NCBI GenBank assembly: GCA_045538305.1
Contig: JAZSRC010000034.1
Location: forward strand, 1-5,695
Direction: 5' to 3'
DNA from: SFHK01 sp045538305
Lineage (GTDB): Bacteria > Bacillota > Clostridia > Christensenellales > Aristaeellaceae
Length of the DNA: 5,695 bases
Part shown: piece after piece, positions 1 to 5,695 of the stretch
Numbering within the stretch: position 1 is the stretch's first letter
Layout of the letters: every line of letters starts with the position of its first letter
Notes under the pieces: model-generated
What the model was told of the DNA's origin: nothing
The model's database searches: none
The model's input: only the letters and a program-made list of their open reading frames with translations
Made by a program: the position numbers and the translations under genes

Positions 1-25
1 GTCATTGTCTTCCTAAGACCGCTTG

Positions 26-88
26 GCCTCCGACTTCCCCAGTTTTCGCCGTGAGAGGGCGACGTCTTGACCGCTTGACCATGGAGGC
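26..88 (-). tRNA. tRNA-Glu(CTC)-like gene, T-arm missing (possible pseudo-tRNA)
   Basis: Read on the minus strand from 88, this begins as a textbook tRNA-Glu: acceptor 5' strand GCCTCCA (88-82), TG, a D-arm GTCAAGCGGTCAAGAC (79-64), then an anticodon stem TCGCC/GGCGA (62-58 with 50-46) enclosing the loop CTCTCAC, which gives anticodon CTC (55-53) for GAG codons. After AAAC (45-42) the expected T-arm with a TTCRA loop is absent. TGGGG (41-37) has no CCCCA partner. A near-complement of the acceptor, GGAGGC (31-26), occurs directly after it and pairs with six of the seven acceptor bases, so the molecule looks as if the T-arm had been deleted. No CCA follows. It may be a decayed gene, a non-translational tRNA-like RNA, or damaged sequence near a contig end. 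The 3' boundary at 26 is a guess from the acceptor pairing. Confidence that the 5' two-thirds derive from tRNA-Glu is high; that the gene works in translation, low. Confidence 0.6.
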
Positions 89-91
89 ATA

Positions 92-165
92 TGGCTGGCG
101 AACTAGGATTCGAACCTAGAATGAACGAGTCAGAGTCGTTAGTGTTACCGTTACACCATTCGCCA
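92..165 (-). tRNA. tRNA-Gln, anticodon CTG
   Basis: A complete 74-base tRNA including an encoded CCA tail. On the minus strand the acceptor stem TGGCGAA (165-159) pairs perfectly with TTCGCCA (102-96). The D-arm is GTGT/ACAC, and the anticodon stem AACGA/TCGTT holds the loop CTCTGAC, giving anticodon CTG, which reads CAG. The variable region is CATT. The T-arm is CTAGG, loop TTCGAAT, CCTAG. The discriminator is G, then CCA at 94-92. The U1-A72 first pair and G73 are known identity elements of bacterial tRNA-Gln and support the assignment. It is the first gene after the promoter at 207-235 and lies only 3 bases before the tRNA-Glu-like gene, so the two are probably processed from one transcript. 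Confidence 0.97.
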
Positions 166-206
166 ATGATGTCAACCGAGCACAACGTGCCCGACCGACA
201 AGAAAT

Positions 207-235
207 AGTATACTCAATTATGACTGAATTGTCAA
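207..235 (-). promoter_or_regulatory. Near-consensus housekeeping promoter for the tRNA unit
   Basis: On the minus strand, TTGACA (235-230) is followed by a 17-base spacer and TATACT (212-207). This is a perfect -35 and a one-mismatch -10 at the optimal spacing for the main sigma factor. Transcription should start near 199-201, leaving a leader of roughly 35 bases before tRNA-Gln at 165. It lies in the 136-base spacer (166-301) between rmuC and the tRNA. The rest of that spacer holds no gene: it is AT-richer than its surroundings, and I see no strong hairpin followed by a T-run that would end the upstream operon. Such strength fits stable-RNA transcription. No start site is shown directly. 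Confidence 0.85.
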
Positions 236-301
236 TGGTTTTTCAAAAGTTTACACGGAAATTTCTGCATTATCCGGAATACTGGCAGCAAAAGTCGGTG
301 C

Positions 302-1498
302 TTAGTCCAATTCGACGTCGCCTGGAGTTTCGTCCTCCAGCTCGGCCAGTTTTTTATTGAGGGCGCGGGTTCGAACGCCAACGCTGTCCAGATCGCCTGC
401 CGCCTGCTCCAGGCGGGTGCGCGCTTTATTGAGGGTTTCACCGAACCGGGCGAATTCCTGCTTTACGCCGCCCAGCATGCGCAGAATTTCACTGCTTCTT
501 TTTTCCATGGCGAGGGTGCGAAAGCCCATCTGCAGGCTGTTTAACAGCGCCTGAAAGGAGGAGGGACCGGCGGGAAGAATGTGGTAATCCCGCTGCAGTC
601 TTTCCGTCAGCGCACGCCTTGACAGAATTTCACCGTACAGACTCTCGATTGGAAGGAACATAACGGCAAAATCGGTCGTCGCAGGAACCTTTATGTATTT
701 GGATGATATGCGCTTTCCCTGTTCTATAACGGCGTTTTCCAGAGCCTGCGCACATTTGGCGGTTTCGCGATTATCGCCCGATTCGGAGGCCTGAACCAGG
801 CGCTGGTAGTCCTCCATGGGGAATTTGCTGTCGATTGGCAGCCAAACGGGCTCCTGCTCGCTGGTTCCCGGGAGGCGTACTGCGAACTCCACGCGCTCCA
901 TAGAGCCGGGCTGTACGCATACGTTTTCGGCGTATTGCGCGCTTGTCAGGCTGTCTTCCAGCAGCGCGCGCAGGCGCACCTCGCCCCATACGCCCCTTGT
1001 TTTTACGCCGGACAGCACGCGCTTCAGATCGCCTACGCCTTCCGCCAGCATTTTCATTTCGCCAAGGCCTTTATAAACGCTTTCCAGCTGGCCGCTCACC
1101 AGACGGAACGATTCGCCCAGCCTCGATTCCAGCGTTTTCTGAACACTGGCGCCAAGAGAATTGCGCAGATCGTCCATTTTTGCCTCGTTGCTGACGCGGA
1201 TCAGCTCCAGTTTTTCCTCCATTTCGCGTCGCATGCGCTCCTGACGCGCTTCCATGCTTTCACTGACGGCGTTCAGATTCAGCTGTGTATTCCCCATTAC
1301 CTGGCTGATTGCGTGAACGGACGCGCGCAGCTTACCAGAGGAGCCGGTAACGCGTTCATCCAATCGCCGGATCATGGAGGCGGTCCTTCTGGATTGCCTG
1401 CGGAGCATAAAATTCAGAAATGCGATGATTGCAGCAGAGGATAATGCGATTGCGATTATGGCTGCTATGCCCGGGTTTTCATTGAGCCAACGAATCAT
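302..1498 (-). CDS. rmuC: RmuC family DNA recombination protein
   Basis: 398 residues. RmuC was named in E. coli for limiting inversions at short inverted repeats; the family core is predicted to have a PD-(D/E)XK nuclease-like fold, with the biochemical activity unsettled. The protein opens with one hydrophobic membrane segment (about residues 9-31), followed by a basic turn (RRQSRR) and a long charged, probably coiled-coil stretch (about 40-160). The conserved core follows: TRGVWGE (167-173), RALLED (177-182), LPIDSKFP (220-227, the DSK matching the D-x-K of the nuclease motif), FLPIESLYGE (281-290) and LPAGPSSFQALL (308-319). A second helical region ends the protein. This is the usual layout of an N-terminally membrane-anchored RmuC, at a usual length for the family. 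The ATG at 1498 is preferred over an upstream GTG (1534) or ATG (1516): it overlaps the previous stop as ATGA, has a strong ribosome binding site, and puts the membrane segment right at the start. It is the last gene of the four-gene operon. Confidence 0.93.
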   Translation of the reverse strand: MIRWLNENPGIAAIIAIALSSAAIIAFLNFMLRRQSRRTASMIRRLDERVTGSSGKLRASVHAISQVMGNTQLNLNAVSESMEARQERMRREMEEKLELIRVSNEAKMDDLRNSLGASVQKTLESRLGESFRLVSGQLESVYKGLGEMKMLAEGVGDLKRVLSGVKTRGVWGEVRLRALLEDSLTSAQYAENVCVQPGSMERVEFAVRLPGTSEQEPVWLPIDSKFPMEDYQRLVQASESGDNRETAKCAQALENAVIEQGKRISSKYIKVPATTDFAVMFLPIESLYGEILSRRALTERLQRDYHILPAGPSSFQALLNSLQMGFRTLAMEKRSSEILRMLGGVKQEFARFGETLNKARTRLEQAAGDLDSVGVRTRALNKKLAELEDETPGDVELD

Positions 1499-3093
1499 AT
1501 CCGCGCTTCCTCCCATGTGAATTTCTCGGCGCACTTTATACCGTCAACGGCAGCTGAAAGGATGCCGCCGGCATAGCCGGCGCCTTCGCCCGCCGGATAC
1601 AGACCTTTGATGGCGGATTGACAGGTTTCCTGGTTTCTCAAAATACGGACAGGGGAGGAGGAACGCGTTTCAACGCCGGTCAATACGGCGTCGGGCGATG
1701 CGAATCCGCTGATTTTACGATCAAAAGCCGTAAGCGCTTCTCTTAGACCCTGATAGGCGAAGTCGGGAAGACAGCCCTTTAAGGTCGTCCAGATAACGCC
1801 GGGACGGTAGGTGGGCGATACGCGCCCGCAGGTTTTGGATGCGCGGTCCTTCAGTAAATCGCCCGCCAGCTGCGCCGGCGCACAATAGTTTCCGCCGCCT
1901 TCCAGAAAAGCGCTTTGTTCCCATTTTCTTTGAAAATTCACGCCGGCGAGCACGCCTTCTTCTTCGGGGAAATCATCCGTTCGCACATCTACTAAAAGCG
2001 CGCTGTTGCAGTTTTCGCCGTCGCGGGCAAAAAGGCTCATTCCGTTTGTCACAACGCCGCCCGCCTCCGACGCAGCCGCGACAACCTGGCCGCCCGGGCA
2101 CATGCAGAAGGTGTATGCGCCGCGCCCGGACGATACGCGCGCATTAAGTTTGTAGTCGGCAGCGCCCAGCGTCGGATGCCGCCATACGCCGCCGTACTGC
2201 GCCATATTCAGCCATTTTTGGCTGTGTTCTATGCGCGCGCCGATGGAAAAAGGCTTTCGTTCCATGGGCGCGCCCAGATTGTTCAGCATTTCGAAAGTGT
2301 CGCGTGCGCTGTGACCGATGGCAAGTATTACGCCGCAGGTTGCCAATTCCGCCTCGCAGCCGCTTGCTTCTTTAATTCGTACGGCTTGTACACATCCGTC
2401 TTTTACACATATGTTCGTCAGGGTGGTAGAGAAGCGCACGTCGCCGCCAAGGCGCACGATTTCTTCCCTTATGGCGCGAACAACGCCCATGAGTTTATCC
2501 GTTCCGATGTGCGGCTTGGCTTCGTATAGTATTTCCTCCGGCGCTCCGGCTTCGTACATTGCGTTCAAAACCCAGCGGCAGCGAATGTCCTTGATGCCGG
2601 TGTTGAGCTTTCCGTCCGAAAATGTACCTGCGCCGCCTTCGCCGAACTGGATGTTGCTGTTTTCCTGAAGTACGGAGGAAGCAAAAAAGCGTTCTACGTC
2701 TGCTTTTCGGCCGTCTACCGTTTTTCCGCGCTCAATGACTACAGGCTTGAGCCCGCGGCGCGCCAACGTCAGCGCGGCAAACAGGCCTGCAGGCCCGAGC
2801 CCTACGACGACGGGAGGATGCGCGGGCAATCGCTCGTCCGGCGAAATGATCCATTGATCCGAAGGATTTGCCATCTGCGCATTTTTGGGCAGCACCTTCG
2901 GCGTTCTTTTCAGCTCTACATCGAATGTACAAACAAAATGAACGTCTGATTTATCGCGTGCGTCGACGCTTTTTTTGACAAGCCGAGCGGAAATGATTTC
3001 GCTTTTATTGATTTTCAGTGCCCGGGCGGCAAGCTCGATATCGCTTTTGCTGCTGTCGTCCAGACAGATGCTTACATTTGATATCCGTATCAT
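1495..3093 (-). CDS. Uncharacterized FAD-dependent dehydrogenase (COG2509 family)
   Basis: 532 residues, a complete cytosolic flavoprotein. A small N-terminal domain (about 1-65, starting MIRISNVSIC) precedes the Rossmann FAD-binding fold: GLGPAG (98-103) is the dinucleotide loop and the acidic E121 in ERG sits at the expected end of the second strand, where it would hold the FAD ribose. Further family landmarks are FGEGGAGTFSDGKL (150-163), TFCMCPGG (328-335, two cysteines), ETRSSSPVRI (475-484) and the C-terminal FAD motif YPAGEGAGYAGGI (499-511). The family has no established substrate, and nothing in the sequence shows one. ATG at 3093 is chosen over a TTG at 3144 because it makes a 4-base ATGA overlap with the upstream gene and matches the usual family N-terminus. 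Its own stop overlaps the rmuC start in the same way. Family assignment is firm; the reaction is unknown. Confidence 0.9.
   Translation of the reverse strand: MIRISNVSICLDDSSKSDIELAARALKINKSEIISARLVKKSVDARDKSDVHFVCTFDVELKRTPKVLPKNAQMANPSDQWIISPDERLPAHPPVVVGLGPAGLFAALTLARRGLKPVVIERGKTVDGRKADVERFFASSVLQENSNIQFGEGGAGTFSDGKLNTGIKDIRCRWVLNAMYEAGAPEEILYEAKPHIGTDKLMGVVRAIREEIVRLGGDVRFSTTLTNICVKDGCVQAVRIKEASGCEAELATCGVILAIGHSARDTFEMLNNLGAPMERKPFSIGARIEHSQKWLNMAQYGGVWRHPTLGAADYKLNARVSSGRGAYTFCMCPGGQVVAAASEAGGVVTNGMSLFARDGENCNSALLVDVRTDDFPEEEGVLAGVNFQRKWEQSAFLEGGGNYCAPAQLAGDLLKDRASKTCGRVSPTYRPGVIWTTLKGCLPDFAYQGLREALTAFDRKISGFASPDAVLTGVETRSSSPVRILRNQETCQSAIKGLYPAGEGAGYAGGILSAAVDGIKCAEKFTWEEARI
1506..1514 (-). 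promoter_or_regulatory. Ribosome binding site deciding the rmuC start
   Basis: GGGAGGAAG on the minus strand, with the GGAGG core ending 10 bases before ATG at 1498. It lies inside the end of the upstream dehydrogenase gene. It overlaps the alternative in-frame ATG at 1516, so that codon cannot use it; this settles the start at 1498. Confidence 0.8.
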
Positions 3094-4325
3094 ATCGATT
3101 CTGCTGCGCTCCTTCCGGCCAGTATTCCGCTGGCCCACGCCCAAGTGAGGTTATAGCCTCCGCAGGGGCCGGTAACGTCCATCAGCTCGCCGCATGCGTA
3201 TATACCCTTTACCAGTCGGGACTCAAGCGTTTCTGGTATGAATTCATTTGCCTTAACGCCGCCAAGCATTACCTGCGCGGAATCAAAGCCGCCAAGGCCT
3301 GTTACAGGGATGCGCCAGTCGGTAAGATACCGGGCCAGCGCTTGAATTTCGCGCGAAGTAAGGCTTGAAACCGATCTGGAAAGCGGTTGAATACCGGCGC
3401 GCTTTAAAAGAAGCTGTCCGATCCGTTTGGCGAGAACGCCGGTCAGAAAGTCTTCCAGCGTGCGGTCTGACAGGCTGTGCGCGCGCTTTGAGATGTATTC
3501 GCAGGCTTCGTGCGCCGTCATGGAAAGGGGAGCCATGGAAACATACAGCCGGTGCTTTTTCTGGATAAGAGAGGTTGCATGAAGCGTGAGCTGCATGGCT
3601 GCAATGCCTGAAACGCCGTTTTCGGTAAACAGGATTTCGCCTGTTTCCGATGCAATTTCCGTTTCTCCGTCATACAGTGCAATTTTTCCCTGATATTTCT
3701 GTCCCTTAAGGCCTGTAATGTCCTCCGGCGCCGTCTTGATTTGCGAAAGTGCGGGCAGACAGGGCGTGAAGGTATGGCCAAGGGGCTGAAGCAGCGTTTT
3801 GAAAAAGCCTCCACCGCCAAGCTTTGGTTGCGCCATGGAGCCTGCCGCGATAATGACGCGCTTTGCATAGATGCTTTCGCCGTTAGAGGAACAAAGAACG
3901 AAGCCGCCTTTTTCCCTATTGATTCTGCTTACATCGAATTCGGTTGTCTCTTTTGCGCCAAGCGCATGATTTGTAAGCCGCAGACAATCCAGAACGGATG
4001 CAGCTTGATTGCTCATGGGATAACAGCAGCCGTTTTCCTGCCTGACAATTTCAAGGCCTGCCGTTTTAAAAAAGCGCAGGGCTTCTGCGTATGTAAAGGC
4101 GGAAAGCGCGGGCTTGACAAGGGCTTTTGAGCCAAAGTAGCTGTCCGGGCAGGCGAGGCTGTTTAATATATTGCACCGTCCGTTGCCGGTTGCCAATAGC
4201 TTTTTGCCAACGCGCGGCTGCCTTTCAAGGATTACAACCCGACAGGTCTTTGCGGTTTGGGCCGAAATTGCGGCGGCAAGCCCGGATGCGCCGCCGCCGA
4301 TAATTGCAATATCATATTTTTCCAT
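3090..4325 (-). CDS. HI0933/BaiN-family NAD(P)/FAD-dependent oxidoreductase
   Basis: 411 residues, the usual size for the HI0933-like flavoprotein family. The FAD-binding Rossmann motif is at the extreme N-terminus, GGGASG (10-15), with E34 ending the second strand. The family signature GKKLLATGNGRCN follows at 40-52. The C-terminal half carries YACGELMD (376-383), GPCGGYNL (386-393) and WAWASG (395-400), which complete the FAD site. A predicted central domain lies between. Database names for this family vary (aminoacetone oxidase-like, BaiN). One characterised relative, BaiN of Clostridium scindens, is reported to reduce bile acid intermediates, but this broad family cannot be assigned that reaction here, and no bile acid genes are nearby. 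ATG 4325 is chosen: the upstream TTG at 4343 is one base from the AAGGAG and unlikely to be used. It begins 1 base after the helD stop and overlaps the next gene by 4 bases, so it is in the same operon. Confidence 0.92.
   Translation of the reverse strand: MEKYDIAIIGGGASGLAAAISAQTAKTCRVVILERQPRVGKKLLATGNGRCNILNSLACPDSYFGSKALVKPALSAFTYAEALRFFKTAGLEIVRQENGCCYPMSNQAASVLDCLRLTNHALGAKETTEFDVSRINREKGGFVLCSSNGESIYAKRVIIAAGSMAQPKLGGGGFFKTLLQPLGHTFTPCLPALSQIKTAPEDITGLKGQKYQGKIALYDGETEIASETGEILFTENGVSGIAAMQLTLHATSLIQKKHRLYVSMAPLSMTAHEACEYISKRAHSLSDRTLEDFLTGVLAKRIGQLLLKRAGIQPLSRSVSSLTSREIQALARYLTDWRIPVTGLGGFDSAQVMLGGVKANEFIPETLESRLVKGIYACGELMDVTGPCGGYNLTWAWASGILAGRSAAESI
3109..3116 (-). promoter_or_regulatory. 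Distant ribosome binding site before the COG2509 gene
   Basis: GGAAGGAG on the minus strand is the only good Shine-Dalgarno match before ATG 3093, but 15 bases separate them, more than the usual 5-10. With the ATGA overlap, initiation may rely on ribosomes finishing the upstream gene rather than on free 30S binding. No alternative start codon sits at the optimal distance. Confidence 0.5.
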
Positions 4326-4326
4326 A

Positions 4327-5695
4327 TTAAATGACGATGCCAAGCTCCTTCAGCAGGTTTTCGCCGCACAGGAGCTTCAGGCCGTGCAGCGCGCGGGAGC
4401 ACGCTGTATACATCCTGCGGCGTTCGCCGTCTGACAGGCGAACATCCGGCCAGGCTACGACCACGGCGTCAAATTCCAGTCCCTTCATTAAGTGATAGCT
4501 GCCCACGGCGATATCGCCGGGATCGGTAAGTATATCTTCGTCGCTTCCATCCAGAAGGTGCGCTTTCGGGATCTTTTCGGCAATTCTTTCGGCTTCGGCC
4601 AGCGTTCGAGTAATGACGGCGATGGAAGAATAACCGTCGCTCACGAATTCCTGTACTGCCTTTACCACATTTTCATCCGAAAGCGGCTGTATCTTAGGCA
4701 TATCGCCCTCGCGTCCAAAGGGAACCACCTGTTCTGCGTCGGGCAGAATGGCGTTGCAAAGGCGCGTGATGGGAAGCGTCGAACGGTAGCAGCGCGAAAG
4801 ATAAACAATGGGCGCGTCCTTTATGCCGAAGCAGTCGCTCCAGCGGTTTTCGTCGCACTGCGGCATGGCGGGGCAGGTGCGCTGCTTGGGATCGCCCAAC
4901 AGTGTAATCTGCGCGGAGGGGTAGTAAAGCGCCAGCATCTGAAGCGCGATATCCGCGTAATCCTGTGCTTCATCTACCAGAAGATGACGGATGTTTTTAT
5001 CGGGCATGGCAAATCCCAGCGCCAGCATCAGGTAACAGATTGCGCTCGCGTCTTCCCACCATACATAACCGGCTTCGCTGTTCTCCTTTGCAGCTGTTAC
5101 CAGGTTTTCCGGCGCGCCTTCCATGGCGCAAGCGAACATGTGAAGCGGATCCACATTCAGCATCTGTTTGATCTGAAGGCGTATGGGCTGCAGCCTATGG
5201 GATACGGCGAACCTTGCGGCGTTTTCCAGATCCTTTCCGCGGTAGCTTTTAATCAGCTGCTTTTCGTACTGCGCATACAATGATTTTTCCCATGCTTCCA
5301 AACGGCTGGAAAGCACGGTTTGTATTCGGATCAGTCTGAGCGCAGGGTTCAAAAGGCGGTAATCAACCTGATACATGCGCGTCAGCTCGTCCTCGGTAAT
5401 CAGCACGTTTTGGCCGAGCGTAATGGTTTCAAATTTGGGGCCGGTACGCCGGTAGGCGGCGGTAAAGCTGCGCATGCGTTTTAAAAATTCGTCGCCGCTT
5501 TTAAACCTGACGCTTTCACGCCGGAGCGTGTTGCTTTCGTTAAGCAGCGCTTCGGTTTGTATCAGCGGCGTTTCTACCTTGGCATGCGTGATGTCGGACG
5601 CAATTGTATGCAGGGTGATGGGGCGCGTGGTCTCTTCACCAAGTTCGGGAAGTACGGTGGAAAAGTATTCTGAGGATGAGTTGGACGGCGACAAG
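4327..5695 (-). CDS. helD: HelD-like RNA polymerase recycling ATPase / SF1 helicase, C-terminal part
   Basis: Partial: the reading frame runs off the window's right edge, and about 455 C-terminal residues are visible. HelD binds RNA polymerase in Gram-positive bacteria and uses ATP to release it from DNA or stalled complexes. Residues counted from 5694: the opening SPSNSSSEYFSTVLPELGE matches the family segment that follows Walker A. Then come motif II LLVDEAQD (238-245, Walker B), motif III LLGDPKQ (265-271), motif IV CYRST (302-306), motif V KGLEFDAV (404-411) and motif VI YTACSRALH (429-437, arginine finger region). The helical stretch at about 100-215, between the ATP-site segments, lies where HelD carries its inserted secondary-channel and clamp elements. 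The TTG at 5694 is internal, not a start; the N-terminal coiled coil and Walker A (roughly 300 residues in relatives) must lie beyond 5695. The segment after motif III contains TCPAMPQC, with a further cysteine at 288, which is not usual for the family as I know it. UvrD or RecQ relatives fit less well, because the PELGE and KGLEFDAV contexts are HelD-like. Confidence 0.85.
   Translation of the reverse strand, partial: LSPSNSSSEYFSTVLPELGEETTRPITLHTIASDITHAKVETPLIQTEALLNESNTLRRESVRFKSGDEFLKRMRSFTAAYRRTGPKFETITLGQNVLITEDELTRMYQVDYRLLNPALRLIRIQTVLSSRLEAWEKSLYAQYEKQLIKSYRGKDLENAARFAVSHRLQPIRLQIKQMLNVDPLHMFACAMEGAPENLVTAAKENSEAGYVWWEDASAICYLMLALGFAMPDKNIRHLLVDEAQDYADIALQMLALYYPSAQITLLGDPKQRTCPAMPQCDENRWSDCFGIKDAPIVYLSRCYRSTLPITRLCNAILPDAEQVVPFGREGDMPKIQPLSDENVVKAVQEFVSDGYSSIAVITRTLAEAERIAEKIPKAHLLDGSDEDILTDPGDIAVGSYHLMKGLEFDAVVVAWPDVRLSDGERRRMYTACSRALHGLKLLCGENLLKELGIVI
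4345..4350 (-). promoter_or_regulatory. Far-spaced ribosome binding site before the HI0933-family gene
   Basis: AAGGAG on the minus strand lies within the end of helD. It is 19 bases from ATG 4325 and only 1 base from the in-frame TTG at 4343, so neither start has ideal spacing. The TAATATG junction (stop, one base, start) suggests termination-reinitiation from helD. I keep ATG 4325 because the flavin-binding strand begins three residues after it. Confidence 0.45.

Noticed and set aside
322..355. Possible plus-strand intrinsic terminator: CTGGAG/CTCCAG hairpin (322-340) followed by TTTTTT (350-355)
   Set aside because: Nine bases separate the stem from the T-run, it lies inside the rmuC coding end, and there is no plus-strand gene to terminate. 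On the minus strand no T-run follows the hairpin.
91..360. Plus-strand open frame over the tRNA-Gln and the spacer
   Set aside because: It runs through the antisense strand of a tRNA, the promoter and the end of rmuC, so it cannot be a real gene.
935..1444. 169-codon open frame on the plus strand, opposite rmuC
   Set aside because: It is antisense to the conserved rmuC core, rich in His/Gln/Ala as expected from reverse-complemented coiled-coil codons, and has no domain signature.
4492..5283. 263-codon open frame on the plus strand, opposite helD
   Set aside because: It lies wholly antisense to a gene with strong SF1 helicase motifs, and its translation shows no recognisable domain. It is best explained as a codon-phase shadow.
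5681..5695. Start codon of helD at TTG 5694
   Set aside because: The motifs that precede this point in HelD (N-terminal coiled coil, Walker A) are absent from the visible protein, and the first residues match an internal segment of the family. The gene is cut by the window edge.
1..5695. A new defence, phage or mobile system
   Set aside because: I find no transposase, integrase, toxin, reverse transcriptase, repeat array or terminal repeats. All four proteins belong to known families in a compact operon.

Overview
The window looks like chromosomal DNA of a Gram-positive, Clostridia-like bacterium. This rests on protein content: a HelD-type RNA polymerase motor ATPase (a Gram-positive family), the HI0933/BaiN and COG2509 flavoproteins, and RmuC, together with purine-rich ribosome binding sites and a CCA-encoding tRNA gene. 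Base composition appears moderate, slightly above half GC by eye. Genus cannot be read from the sequence. I see no insertion sequence, phage gene, CRISPR array or integration site.

Everything supported lies on the minus strand, so transcription runs from high to low coordinates. From right to left: (1) 5695-4327, the C-terminal part of a HelD-like superfamily 1 helicase, whose 5' end lies outside the window; (2) 4325-3090, a flavoprotein of the HI0933/BaiN family; (3) 3093-1495, a second FAD-dependent dehydrogenase of the COG2509 family; (4) 1498-302, rmuC. The first junction is TAA, one base, ATG; the next two are 4-base ATGA overlaps. All four genes therefore very probably form one translationally coupled operon. 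Its promoter is not in the window.

After rmuC comes a 136-base spacer (301-166) with no gene and no convincing intrinsic terminator, but with a near-consensus promoter (TTGACA, 17 bases, TATACT). That promoter drives a tRNA unit: an intact tRNA-Gln(CTG) at 165-92, then, 3 bases later, a tRNA-Glu(CTC)-like gene from 88 down. The second gene has normal acceptor 5', D and anticodon arms but no recognisable T-arm, which is the oddest feature here. Bases 25-1 carry more tRNA-like sequence that is cut by the window edge.

Functionally the operon joins two nucleic-acid proteins (HelD, which recycles stalled RNA polymerase, and RmuC, a predicted nuclease-fold protein that limits DNA rearrangement) with two oxidoreductases of unclear substrate. 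A shared role in genome or transcription maintenance is inference from the gene order. I found no clear sign of a wholly new system. The points worth a second look are the aberrant tRNA-Glu, the tight linkage of the two flavoproteins to helD and rmuC, and a cysteine-bearing divergent stretch in HelD.
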